Source of the DNA: Pholiota molesta
Lineage: Eukaryota; Basidiomycota; Agaricomycetes; Agaricales; Strophariaceae
Direction: 5' to 3'
DNA length: 64,000 nt
Assembly: GCA_014925825.1 (NCBI GenBank)
Contig: JACGCK010000023.1
Location: 1 to 64,000, forward strand
Below are positions 20,571 through 32,226 of this stretch, piece by piece. The translations under genes were made by a program, and so were the position numbers. The notes below the pieces were generated by a model that had not been told where the DNA came from, made no database searches, and was given only the letters and a program-made list of their open reading frames with translations. How positions within the stretch are numbered: position 1 is the first letter of the stretch; the number at the start of each line of letters is the position of its first letter.

Positions 20571-22185
20571 ATGATGCGTGCGTTAAAGGGCTTGTCCGAG
20601 CTTTGAACGACAGTGGAAGGTTCGTGTACAAGGTGAGAACACCGAGTTGATCCACACGAGTCGTTTAACATCTCATATTTTGACCTCTCAGCAACCAGAA
20701 GTTGCTGTTGACTATGTCGTAGTTGGTGGTGGTAAATTGCCCAAATCTCAGGTCTTCTTAACGGCGCTTAAACCCGACGCGTACCAGGCGTCATAGGGCT
20801 CGCGATTGCGCAAAGGCTATCGAAGCGCTTCCCCGACAAATCAACGTATCTTCTCGAGAGACACAAACGAGCAGGGGAGGAAATAAGGTGACAGAAAGTT
20901 TTTTGAACTATTAGTGACTCTGCTCATGAGCTCGTCAGTTCAAGGAACTCTGAAGTTATCCACTCAGGTGAGTAAGGTCTCTCCAAGATCATTTTGGCTT
21001 GCCAATTTTCCTTCAATTTCTAAACAACCTCATATGAACCCAGGACTGTATTATCCGCCAAATTCTCTGAAGACGAGCCTATGTCTCCGTGGACGAGACA
21101 TGATGTACGACTATTGAAAGAAAACAACGTCCCATTCAGCAGCTTGGCAAACTTGTAGTGGCCCACAAAGACCAGCACCCCTATATCGAAGGCCTTGCAC
21201 GGAAGTCTCGCAACTCAAATGGCCAAGACATTCCCCGAACCAACATTCGCGTGAAGACCCTGTCCTGCCAACGCAACTTCTGCATGAAGATGCGATCAGA
21301 GATATGGAGCCCGACCTGTCGAAAGACATTTCTGCCGCACTTTGGTGTCCCGCGACTGGGATGTGGATTCCCATTCGTTCATGGAGAGCCTGGAAAAAGA
21401 CATAATAGACTTGGACGCGACACCGAGCTCGTGTACGGCTCAGAGGTTGTCAGAATTGATCCATTCCAGAAATCAAAGCAGTCAAATGGCAGTAACGATA
21501 TTCTTGCGCAGAAGATGGCTGGGTGGTCCAAACGGCCGCGAAAGGGATGGAGCCATATGCCATCTTAGCTCGAAACCTTATAAATGCTTCTGGTCTCTCG
21601 AGCGCTATGGTTCTCAATTCTTTCTTGCCCAAGGACAAACGCATACCCATGTACTACGCTAGAGGCTCTTATGCCTCGTACCATGGTCCAGGTGTGTCCC
21701 ATGTGAAGCACCTGATCTATCCATGTCCCTCTACTGGGCCAAATGCCCATGCTTTCGAATCACTGGGCACCCATTTGACACTGGATCTCGACGGCAAAAT
21801 ACGCTTCGGGCCTGATATTGAATGGATTGACCCTCCAGAATCAGAAGCCAAAGGCACCGAAGAGGACGCGGATTTTTGGACCAAGATGCTGAAGCCCGAC
21901 GAATCGCGACTACCCGATATGCACCGCGCAGTGACAAGTTACTTGCCTGAAGTCAAGTTCGATGGTCTGCAACCTGATTATGTTGGTATCAGGCCTAAAC
22001 TCATACCTCCAGGAGGAGGCTTCCAGGATTTCTTGATAAGGACTGACTATCCCAATATTGACGCGGAAAGGGAGAAGAACAATCTCATGGTCAGTTTATT
22101 AGGAATAGAATCGCCGGGTTTAACTTCAAGTCTTGCTATCGCTGAGATGGTCGTCGAAGATGTGTTTCGTAGAGAATCTATTTGA
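20571..22185 (+). CDS. L-2-hydroxyglutarate dehydrogenase, FAD-dependent, frameshifted
   Basis: From ATG 20571 a basic leader (MMRALKG..., mitochondrial-like) is followed by the FAD-binding Rossmann motif VDYVVVGGGVIGLAIAQRL split by an intron (about 20735-20788). Then come SSRNSEVIHSG, LYYPPNSLKT, GKLVVAHKDQHPY, the MEPDLS and VDSHSFMESLE stretches, and an unbroken 3' half with ARGSYASYHGPG, HLTLDLDG, RFGPDIEWI, the GIRPKL signature and GIESPGLTSSLAIAEMVV. This is the L2HGDH/DAO-fold family that oxidises L-2-hydroxyglutarate to 2-oxoglutarate in mitochondria. About six one-base deletions are needed between 20600 and 21510, while 21523-22185 is intact. It is convergent with NDUFA12, whose stop is 72 bp away. 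Confidence 0.87.
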
Positions 22186-22257
22186 GGAGGAAAAAGGATC
22201 GCTGCTGAACAAATCGAATCTAATTTTCGACTTCAAGTAGTAGTTGTGGAAAGGATG

Positions 22258-22899
22258 TTATTTATGCGCGATCCCTATTTTGGGCTGCCATGCATTGTAC
22301 TTTGGGACCACAGTGTTATATGGCTTATACGCTCCTCGCGTACCAGTCAAGTTCTCTATGTAAGGCTGAAAGAATGGTGTTGTCAATATACAAACGTGTG
22401 AGCTGGATCAAGACTTACGGCCTTCCAGGTGGACTCATGTTCTGCATACAGGGTCCTGTGTGGGAGGCTCGGTTCGGATATGAGAGATCCACGAATGCCA
22501 TTCAGGCGGGACCTGAGTCGCGTTGTAGTCATGCTAGTGTGGAATGCGGTCAGGCAAATTCTCAAGGACGAGAACCCAAGCCTAAGCATACCTGGGCAAA
22601 GTCCACCCATCGGTGGCGGCCTAACGGAGCATTCGATCAACCAACATGCACAATTTCCACAACACGTTAAACGCACCTGGTACCTCCTCCTCGGCATTCC
22701 TGTTCTCGAAGTACCTGTTGCCAAATCTAGGAGGGAAGTCGTTTCAGCGCCGAAGTTACCCACACCCGATCGTTCCGACGTACTGATCCTTGCCAACGTA
22801 TGTGCCCGCTTTGGCGTCGCCAATGTATTGCATTTGCCTCCACCACTCGCGGAGACCCACCCGCCGGAGATTGCGGACTGTCCGCAGAAGGGAAACCAT
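22258..22899 (-). CDS. NADH:ubiquinone oxidoreductase accessory subunit NDUFA12 (B17.2)
   Basis: The N-terminal exon (from ATG 22899) reads MVSLLRTVRNLRRVGLREWW with QMQYIGDAKAGTYVGKDQ, the hallmark of the NDUFA12/DAP13 subunit. Further exons give FGNRYFEN, RHRWVDFAQ, HDYNATQVPPEWHSWI, and the C-terminal PYIENLTGTRGAYKPYNTVVPKYNAWQPK. Introns are short and GT-AG. It is a mitochondrial complex I accessory subunit on the matrix side. Two single-base gaps are needed around 22435-22455 (between TQDPV and MSPPWKA). Confidence 0.85.
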
Positions 22900-25143
22900 G
22901 ATGCTGTGTTGAATTAGGTGAATTGAGCACCGAGTCTGAGAGGAGCATATATTTGCCCATGTTTGTTTTGGAGGTCATCACGGTCATGCACCGCGAGCTG
23001 TGAAGTCGCGTCTTGGATTCGACATTCCAGCCAACATCCAGCACTATCATCCATAGGCCCCTTCGAAGCTATCCTTTCCCTTTCGGAAACAGGGGCCATT
23101 TTCTAATGAAAAGGATTATGTTGCGCTTTGGCTCTGCTAACCTTGGCTCGCTCTGTAGATTTTGAAGCCCTGTTTTTGGCCTCGCCTCAAACTTGGCTAA
23201 CAGGCTGAATTAAATGAACCCCTATGACCTACTGAAATATCGGCCTCTTCCAACTTGACCTCGATCTACCCCTCCACCTTCTTCTCTCACATTTGAACCG
23301 TCCCCAAAGACAATTGACTGCCCGTCTTCTTGAAATGGAATTTCGATATACTTGCTGTTAGGAGGAAATGACACTGGCTCAAGTCGAATCGGTCCTCCTA
23401 TACATGAGCGACCTTTTCTTCTTCAACACCTGCGCTTTTATCCTTTTTTTGGCTTTCCTCACACGTCCCAAAGAAAATACCCTCCAACGATTTCTCCAAA
23501 AGCGATCTCGATGGGATTCAAGGAACGCGTCGAATAGTATTCCAAAGATAAAAGTGCATGGTCGGTCTCCACCACGAATATTCGCGCTGTATTTCTCAGA
23601 ATTTTTGTAGAAGAGGAAACAACAAATCGGAGCTTCCTTCTTGGGCATAGAAAATCGGACTGCGAATGAATTTCAATGGACATCGATGAAATGCAGCTCA
23701 GCTTCCTCATGGTATTTATGTCTTATCTCCTATACCGTGTGCTTATCATATTCTGGCTGCAAGCTTGGGGAAGTTTCTGGCTGTGACATTTATCTCGAAT
23801 CCAATTTCGAACGCCTGAAAGCCCAGAGCATGAAAACTCTCCAAGTATTAGTCGACAATCGACACCGGATGCTCGAGCGCAGCTGTAAGTCTCGACTTAA
23901 TCTATGTCTTCTATATGACTTAAGGAATGTTGCAGCCGCTGCCCAAATTAAAAAGCAACGCAGGAAACGCGCAAATGCAGTCTGGAGGGCGCGTCATTGT
24001 CGTGACATCCTATTTAAGCTTACGATGTAATGCCATTTTCCGCTTTCCGACGAATAACATGCTCTTTTATCATTTCCTTGGTTACTACTAATATTGCCCC
24101 TTGGCCTAGAGTCTATTTCACAGGAATGCAAAGGTTGTAAATATCCAGATAGAAGCACGAAGTCTTAGCAGTCACCAATATCTAGCTCATATATCAGAAC
24201 TATACTTTTGGGCTGCAATTCCTGATCAAAACTATCGAAGGGCTGAATGCATCATTTTGTTCTAGGGGAGTCAATTTTTGTTCGTGGCTTCCATCTTCTG
24301 CCAGCTTTCACAACAGGCCGAATGCAAGCCAACCATATCAACCTACAAAACAAAATTTCTGCAGTATATCATCATTGGTTGCACCCCACAAGATACTTTA
24401 GGAGTCATACGACACCGTTGCCTTCAGCGTGCCGTCGCCTGAAGTCACTAATTGTCGTTCTCGGCAGTCATATGTACCGATTCAGACATACCAACGGCGC
24501 ATCCATCAACTCCCATGTTGCATGGGAACACCCATCAGCGAACTGGCAATCCCGGCCTATTTTCGTCCTCCTTGCGCAGACCATCGTCCAGGCCGAGCGT
24601 CTCTTATCATCTAGTGATAGGACAGACACGCCGAGCTAGGCCGAGCTACTGGAACTTGCCAGGGATTCGCTGATTGGTTTGCGATCGCCACCCACCAGGT
24701 GCCACTCGGGGAAAAACATCATGTGGGTACTAACATGGCAGATTTGTCTCGGGGCGGGGGGGTGGACTGGACTGGCTGACAGGACGGCTCTTGATAATTT
24801 CTGCTTACCTTCTGCCACTCGCTTTCCTGCTGTCTTTACTGTGTCGTTCGCTCTGGAAGCCTTGTTCTTGTTTCGTTGATTTGGAAGTTGGAGCAGAGCT
24901 TCAGCGCTTATTTTCTTATCTGACTTCCCAGTCAGTTCATCGGTCGTTTCAGGTTGTCATTGGAGTTTGGGATAGGAAGGAGGGGATTTCGGGCTAGACT
25001 CGATGTCGCCCTCAACGAGAGCGTCGGTGCGCACTGCCGTTTACCCATAACACGATTCGCCTAGCGCTAACTATCATACCGCTTCATCGTTGATTGCGTA
25101 GATCCTCGCGAAGTGCTTCCGGTTAACATCGTCCACGGCACGC
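22900..25143. other. Long intergenic region with one coding-like patch
   Basis: Apart from the NDUFA12 promoter on the left and the seven-TM gene promoter on the right, only 23661-24111 looks coding. The stretch 24112-25143 holds scattered short frames without recognisable domains or RNA genes. Confidence 0.4.
23661..24111 (+). pseudogene. Coding-like remnant, unknown
   Basis: A Ser/Pro-rich frame (SPEHENSPSISRQSTPDARAQ) is followed by a canonical intron (GTAAGT at about 23885 to TGCAG at 23934) and a frame that reads PLPKLKSNAGNAQ and ends TAA at about 24106. Upstream the frame contains TGA, so either an unseen intron or a break is present. I do not recognise the protein. Confidence 0.25.
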
Positions 25144-26782
25144 ATGGCCAACTGGTTGTTTTTGGTGCTGAATATGTGGCCGTCGCATTTTGGGCTCCCA
25201 GTACTACTCGCCATCGTGCTCTCGCGGCGCGTGAAGCGCCATGCGACGTTCGCGAATTTATGTGTGGCATTCATTATTATTGGGATGTAGTTTTCGCCTC
25301 TGTTTATCTCTATCTTGTTGGATCAAAATAGGATCATACTCATGTCGATACTAGATCGTCGAGTCTTCTGTGCGTAGCTTGCTCTGCTATGGAATTAACT
25401 CCAGGCTCAAGATGATATTTCCTGGTTTTAGGGTATATGCGAAGAAACAACTGGACCGGAGCCAGGGCGCATGCTATGTCTCCTTCAAGCATCGCTGTTG
25501 TATGGGATGCCCGCTCTGTACGTGGTCATAATATCATATTGGCTGCGTACGTTCTCACGGAACTACAGGGCGTCAACTGCTGCTTTGAGCTTGGTTCTGC
25601 AGGTGAGTGTCTAAGCGTATCATGATTCATGATAGTAGACCATTATTATTTGTATCTGACTGACGATCAACCTTTTGAGATGTTCTTCATGATCAAAGCA
25701 GCGTATGATGGCATAGAATACCTGGATAGAGACCATATCATCAGAGTCTGGTTTGTGCGTGCCAAATTTAATATCTCAATCATCAGTTCTATTTATCCAA
25801 TGGATCAATGATAGATGTTGGTTGGGCCTTACATGGTTTCTTTATCAGCATGATAAGCACAGCAGTCGTGAGTTCAAGCTAATTTCTTCAGCGTGCTCAT
25901 ACTGAGTCATTTTATCCTATTTTGTAGGTCGGGGCTGCGAATCCATCGAAAGTGTCGCGAAGTCGGCGCTTTTTTTATTGCTCGGTTGATTCGCCAGCTC
26001 TGTAAGCTGTGTCTTTACAGCAGATTAGACATGGTTTTCTTATGCTTCTTTTCCCCCCTCCTCAGAACTGATACCCTCACAATATTCTCTGCGGTGGTAC
26101 TTCTGACAGCCACTGTCCTAATAGGTTCGTAAAACCACACGTAGTGGAATTTTTCTTATTTTGTTGACCTTCCTTCTTTATAATTAGGATGGACTGTATT
26201 ACTTTTGGGTCGCCGTATATTGTTGGCTAGGAAGCACGCGCCACGTCCACGATGGACCGTGGATCTGAATTTTCCTTTCCGCATTATGGGTTTTGGGATC
26301 TACGTGATAATTTCTCTGAGGTGAGGCATCTTTGCCGGAAAGTCCTCCTTTATTGTTTCTGAGAACAATTCTAGTTTGAGTTTACTGTCAATAGAAACAC
26401 CATCGAGTCCTGTTCCGGATCTGATTATTGCATCTGGTATGTATTCACTAGAGAATATCCCTGACTGTTAACATAATTAACTGGGCGCTTAGCTGCGACC
26501 GTGGCCATCCTGATATTCGGAACTCAATCGGTGAGCATGCAATCAATGTCTTGCTGATATGAACTTAATCTCATTCGGCTCTAGGATATACTGCGGGCAC
26601 TTTGTTTCTGGAAAAGTCCAAAGCCGCATGAGGTGAGAGAAAGCTTGGACGTGGATCTGAAAAACGAATTTGGCGGCGGGGACTCGGAAACAAACTCAAG
26701 AGCGCACAGTATCGACCATAATGGGATGGAAAAACCACTCCCAGCGCCACCGCCTTCGGCTAATGATACAAATATAGTGTAG
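25144..26782 (+). CDS. Seven-transmembrane protein (GPCR-like topology), agaricomycete family
   Basis: Eleven small exons fit in phase: 25144-25286, 25355-25373, 25432-25602, 25680-25754, 25815-25867, 25928-26001, 26066-26124, 26188-26320, 26375-26436, 26493-26530, 26585-26782. One base must be restored in exon 5 (near 25836). The result is about 341 residues with some seven hydrophobic segments (for example GLPVLLAIVLS, LCVAFIIIGISSSLL, ASLLYGMPALYVVIISYW, VGPYMGFFISMISTAVV, FRIMGFGIYVIISL, PDLIIASAATVAILIFG) and a polar cytoplasmic-looking tail ending KPLPAPPPSANDTNIV. I recall similar unnamed proteins in many mushroom genomes but no function. A receptor role is inference from topology. Confidence 0.75.
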
Positions 26783-27123
26783 CGTTTGGATACCTTTTCC
26801 TTGCCTTTTCCCAACCTTTTCCTATATCGTGCTTCAGTATTTTACCCTAGCCATCAGACAGCCACGCATTGATTGCGTAGAGGCCAGCCTCAACTCTCTC
26901 CTCAATTTTTGTTTTGAATTATCTGTAAAATATCATGTAAACGTTAGTTAAAACAGAATGTACTTGTGAACTCGGAGCTGGAAGCAAACCGGAAGCGCGG
27001 GCATGGGGACGAGCGCCAAGCGGAGGTTGAAGTAGGGGGCGAGGGTGCTGGACAACAAGGGACAACAGAATCTCAAATTTCTACAGAACTGACGAAGTCG
27101 GAAGTCGCGTTATTATTCTGGTC
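26783..27123. other. Intergenic: promoter region of the bL12m gene
   Basis: No gene was recognised. The right side is GC-richer and includes a short purine-rich stretch (26985-27060) upstream of the bL12m ATG. Confidence 0.4.
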
Positions 27124-28032
27124 ATGGCTGTAAGCTCCCTCCTCCTCCTGTGCCCTCCCCTGGCTAATCTCCTGCAGGCTCGTTGTTCTTTTGCTCTCCG
27201 CGCCCTTGCGCGCCCCGCTCCTGCTGTCCGGTATGCATCCCACAACCCAGCTCAACACTCACCAACTCATTCACCTCCGCATTCCTACAGCTGCTCGAGG
27301 ACAGCCGTTCGCGGAGTCGCAACCGCCACCGAGGCAAAGTCAACACCCCCACCCCCACCTCCCTGCCGCCGCCGCCGACCCCAAAATCACCCGCATCGTC
27401 GATGACATTTCAGGCTGACGCTGCTGCAGGCCTCCGACCTCGTCACGCTGCTCAAGGTGCGCGACGGGACACCGCTAGCTGCGAGCACATGCAGCGAACA
27501 ACGAGACTAACCGCCTTATTGGGACGTACAGACGCGCTTGAACATCACCGAGGTCGCTATGCCCGCCGCCGCCGCCGCCGCTCCCGCACAAGCCGCCGCG
27601 CCGGCCGATGACGAGCCTGCTGCTGTACGTGCTGTCTTCCTCGGTTTCTTGCCTGGCAGTTTCCTTGTACTGATGTTCGCCCGGTTGGCTTGGTTTGTGT
27701 GCGCAGGAGAAGCCAAGGAGAAGACCGTGTTCAATGTCAAGCTCGAGTCGTTCGACCCCGCTTCCAAGGCCAAGATCATCCGCGAGGTCAAGGCACGGGT
27801 GCCCAACCTCGGCTCATAGAAGTGCGTATCCTGCCCCGTCTTTCCCCAATCCACCGAGCTAACCTGACGCTAACCATTTCCTTTCTCATTCTCGTTGCTG
27901 TTCCTACTCTCCTCAGGCCAAGAAGTTCGTCGAGTCATTACCAAAGATCTGAAGGAGAACATGCCAAAGGAGGAAGCCGAGAAGGTGCAAAAGGCATTCG
28001 CGGACATCGGCGCCGTGGTCAAGCTAGAGTAG
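27124..28032 (+). CDS. Mitochondrial ribosomal protein bL12 (MRPL12/Mnp1), frameshifted
   Basis: The first exon is just ATG GCT, then ARCSFALRALARPAPAVR (mitochondrial leader), TAVRGVATATEAKST, the N-terminal domain DPKITRIVDDIS with LLQASDLVTLLK, an Ala/Pro linker (PAAAAAAPAQAAA), and the C-terminal domain EKTVFNVKLESFDPASKAKIIREVKA, AKKFVESLPK, MPKEEAEKVQKAF, GAVVKLE. It is the stalk protein that recruits translation factors to the mitoribosome. Introns at 27130-27178 and 27520s are GT-AG. At least four one-base gaps interrupt the frame (about 27365, 27415, 27817, 27952), so no single open frame shows the whole protein. Confidence 0.83.
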
Positions 28033-28340
28033 TAATATATCCATGCTTATTTTCTTACTATAATAATACGCATTTTGCATTCGCACTGACTATGCGCGAC
28101 TGTGGAACATGCAGGAGGAAATACTGTTGAACAATAATATCGAAAGAAGCGCTTGCTTTCGAGCAACACATTACTTGGGGAAAAGCAAACAAAGGTATGG
28201 ATACAAAAGAGTGAGACTGGATGAATGAAATAAGGCATAAGGAATGTGTGATGCCGCAAAAAGTCAATGCCACAATAAAAAGTCCAAGGCACCATGCCTT
28301 AAGCAAGGTCCACGAGACGACGTCCCAACAACAGATAAGC

Positions 28341-31300
28341 CTAGTCCTCGGACAGATAGCGGTACTCGAATCGGAAGTCGCTCTTTTTACGCTGGCACCA
28401 CGAGCCCTCCCAGTCAAATACACATACACACCCTGCTCGTACTCCTCCGTGATCGCCTGCGGCTCCGAGTGGCGCTGGAACCATGTCAGATACTTGACGT
28501 GGAACGCCACGACTGGCGCTTCAGCTCCTTTGCAGCGAGATATCTATATAATGTTTAGAGCCAGTCTCATTGAAAGCGAAAGATACGCACTGTTGGTAGG
28601 TCCCTGGCAGGTAGTAAAACACCCAGAACAGGCTCTCGACGTCGAGCTGCGAAAAGATGGCGGGCGTCTGCAACAGCGGGTGCGGCGTCTGTGGGTAATA
28701 GGGCGCTGTCTGATATGGGTTGCGCGGCACGTAGTATTTGGGCCTGTCAAGGAGACAGCAATCAGCCACCTCATTCTGCTACGGATACGATATGAAATGA
28801 AATGAAACGCACTTCTCGGTATCCTGTGGCTGCGGCATATGCGAATAGCTGCCCTCAAGCAGCTTGTGCATCGTGTCCAGGTTGTTCGCCCGCATAGCTG
28901 CAAAAGAAAATCGTATGTTAATACTCGGCCACTCATATAAAACGGATCAATGTCCCAATGCAGACGGAACACAAGAGAAACAGATCGGTGATAACGTACC
29001 TTTCTGCTTCACATTCTCAAACGACACCACCAGATCCGAGAGCGAGCCAGGGAAAGCGGCCGACACGCCCGCGCGCGACGGCGGCTGCGTCGTCGACCCA
29101 GGTCGCTGCGCCCCGATATTCTGCTGGGGCGTCGGCGCTGACACGCCTGGTCCCAGCTGCTGCTGCTGCTGCTGCTCGCCCTGCTTGGCACCTGCAGGAA
29201 CGGCTGCTGTTGTTGGGCCACCTGCGCTTGTGCCTGTGCCTGTAGCTGCTGCTGCTGTAGGCCAGTGGACATGGGCATGGGAGACTTGGAGAGTGGGGGT
29301 GCATTGGCTGCGTATTGTTGCACTTGCTGCGGCAGCGGCGAGGGGCCGGGGGTCGGCAGCGTTTGTTGTTGCTGAATTTGCATAGTTTGTTGCCCGCTCG
29401 TTGTGGGTTGCGCTGGTGGCTGTTGCAAGACTTCTGTCGTTTGTGCGACCTATTTAATAACAAGGATAGGAGTTCAATGATGTGGCACTGGCAGCAAGAA
29501 TTGGGGGGCTTATGGGCTTACCTGAACCTGAGTAGTGACTAGAGGAGAAGCAACGGAGTCTGCAGAATCAAGAGCCGAAAAAAGACAGTCAGCTATGTGT
29601 ATATACACCACTGCGCAGCACGTTTATTAACGCACCTTTGTGTGTTAGCTCGCGCTGCGGCGACAGCGGTACAAGCTTGCCAGACGAAACCGCTCGGACA
29701 GCGCAGGCGACTCTGCCCAGAATAGAACGACCCATCCGGCTGTTGCGACGCCGACGCCGCCGACGAGAGCATCGGGCTCGTCATCGAGAGCTGCGTCAGG
29801 CTCGGTGACGACGTCGTCGCCACACTCGACTCCTGCTGCACGGCGGTGGCGAGCGGTGCAAGTGCAGGCGGTATTGATGGTGCCGTCGATGCCGGCGGCG
29901 GCGGATGTGATGGCGCTGTGGTAGCGGTGGCGGCGGGTGTCGGGGCACTGAAGGCGCGGCGGTGAGGGAAACGAGGATGTGGATGCGGCGGGGGTGGCGA
30001 CGGCTGCAGCAGCCATGGCGGCGTAGCCAATTTGGGGGAGCACGGCTGGTGCAGCGGGCCGTGGTGCAGGTTTGGGCTGCAGACCTGCCTTGAGGATGGT
30101 GGCCATGGGCTGTGCGAAGTTTAGGTTTAGTGGTGGCTTGGCTAGAAAAATGAGTTAATGGTGTTAGAATGGGAATGAATACAAGGGGGGTGAACGCACT
30201 ATCCACTGATGGCTCTAAGAACGGTGTCGAGGATCGATGAGTAAGAAAGGGAGATGAAATAGACGCGCGCACGTACTTCGGAGGTTTAGTTTGCCGTTGC
30301 CTTCTTCAGTATTGGACTATCGTCGCGTTTACTACTCGACACGCTCTCTTCATCGTGTTTCTTTGTGGGCCGTGATGTGGGGACGTCTGATGTGTGCAAA
30401 TGAGTCAACAAATATGGTTTAGTAGGAAAATGATGCATGCATACCCGCACTGGCATCATCCGAATCTTCACTATCATCGTCATCTGCAACCAGGCCGAAC
30501 TTCTCTTCCTCCTCATCGAGGTTAAGTTCTTCATAAATTCCTTCATCTTCTTCAAAGCCCTCTTCCTGTCGAGTGAATGCGATTTAGAATTGCCACCGAA
30601 TGACTGCCGGTGAGACTTACCGAGTTGTTTGCGACGAAGTAATCCACATCCTCCTTCAATTCATTCACTTTCTCCACGGGCAGCGAGCCATTGTTAAGCA
30701 TGCGTAGGACGATCTCCAGCCGACTGATATGCCACTTCCGTCGATCATTCAGAGCTTCCAGCTCTTCTTGCCGCCCAGCATTCGTTTGGCCCTTATTCCG
30801 CTTCTTCCCTGTCCCTTGAATCGCTTCCACCTCCGCCTCCGTGCCTTCCACCTGCTGCTGTAGCTGCTCCACTTGGTTGTTCAGCCACTGGATGGCCTCC
30901 TCCTTCTCCTGCTCCTTCGGGTCGAGGCGGGCGGCCTGTATCAGACCCTCCTTCGAGAAAGCTTTTGTCTTCATCTCCTTCTCGCATGCTTTAAACTTCT
31001 CCATTTGCTGTTCATCGTAAAGGACTGGGTCAGCACGGGTCCATGACGGGAAGAAACGAGAGATAAAATTGGGCACACGCAGCGCGGAGGGGAAGAGGGC
31101 ATAGGCGCGAAAAATCTAATAGGTAGCATGCGCGCCGGGCAGGACAGAATAGAATAGAATAGGCTGAATGGAGGCCGCATGTAGGGGGCTGCCTTCTGGC
31201 AACACCACGAGGATGGGGGCAGGCCCTTCCGGCGCATGCATGGCCACAAGCGCGTACAGCATACAAGTAAACATGCAGGCAGGGAAGAAAACGTCACGAA

Positions 31301-31640
31301 ACAAAGAAACGGCATAAAAGACACTCACCGTTTCAATCAGCCTCCTGTTCTCCAGCAGCGCAGACTTGTCCTTGATGTCATTGCTCGCGACCCATGTCTT
31401 GATTTGGTCGCGCAGGCGCTGCAGTTTCTTAATCTGCGTTTTGAGGTCGAGTTCTGATTTCTCTTTCTGTGTCTGGTTCGTCGAGGACTGCATTTTGTCG
31501 TAGATGCTCTCGAAGAGCTCGACGCCCTCGGCCACCTTCTTCAGCGTCCGGTCGATTTCGGCTGTCAAACGGGAGTATTTAGCCTGCAGCACAGATAGAT
31601 AGGCAGAATGAGACGCACTTTGTAGCTTTCGTGCAGCCAT
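28341..31640 (-). CDS. CCR4-NOT complex subunit Not3/Not5 (CNOT3), frameshifted
   Basis: N-terminal exons 31619-31640, 31329-31561, 30621-31007, 30445-30565 encode the Not3 coiled-coil domain: MAARKLQTEIDR, EKYD-type helix [54 protein letters not shown], and [17 protein letters not shown]. The middle (29000-30250) is a long Pro/Ala/Ser/Gln-rich linker with CAG tracts. The 3' exons encode the NOT box ([82 protein letters not shown]). It is a scaffold for mRNA deadenylation. Introns are unusually large for this window (321 bases at 31008-31328). Single-base gaps occur in the linker and last exons (for example near 30263, 29690, 29182, 28507, 28419). Confidence 0.87.
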
Positions 31641-32226
31641 GGCGTCGGATGGAGAGACTGAGTCTTGTCGCCGTTCGCAGTGCTGGGTAGAGTTGTGGAA
31701 GCTGCTTTCGTAATTATCGTATGTATTTGTTTGCAAATAATTACGTAATACATACATGCGCAATTTAACCTCACCCCGCTCAACTCCCGCCAAGGCGCGA
31801 CTGCGAAAATTTTGCTACAAGCAGAAGTCGGGCGCTTTCCTGTGGCATTGAGCTGCGGAAGCGGGTGCAAAATATACAGGCGTTCGTTATCTTCGTTATC
31901 ATGGTTATGGGAATTGGACTAGCTTGGAATAGTTGCGGCTGCATCTCATTTTAAAGTTTTAGCCGAGCATGCGATTGTCAGTTGGAGTCAGAGACTCATG
32001 GAATGTTGTCCACCGCACGCCGCAATGAATATTGATACTGCAACATTTCTCAGTAACCGTTAGATGTGTCGCGACTCTGACGCAGATGGTGTGCGAATCA
32101 CAAGCTATGGAGTGTCCACTGTCTGTGCGGGAGGAGATGTGCAGATGGTTACGATTCTATTGTTGAAGCACGTGCCTGATATGGATAGGGACCGCTTGTG
32201 CTCGCAACGGCTCCTGGACCACCACC
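31641..32226. other. Divergent promoter region between not3 and bem1
   Basis: The two genes start 587 bp apart on opposite strands. I see no open frame or obvious element. Confidence 0.4.

Noticed and set aside
22429..22917. 162-codon plus-strand frame
   Set aside because: Antisense to the NDUFA12 exons, which carry unmistakable family sequence on the minus strand.
29009..29463. Two separate Gln- or Ser-rich proteins suggested by overlapping minus-strand frames
   Set aside because: Both are the linker of Not3/5, which changes frame at a single missing base near 29182.
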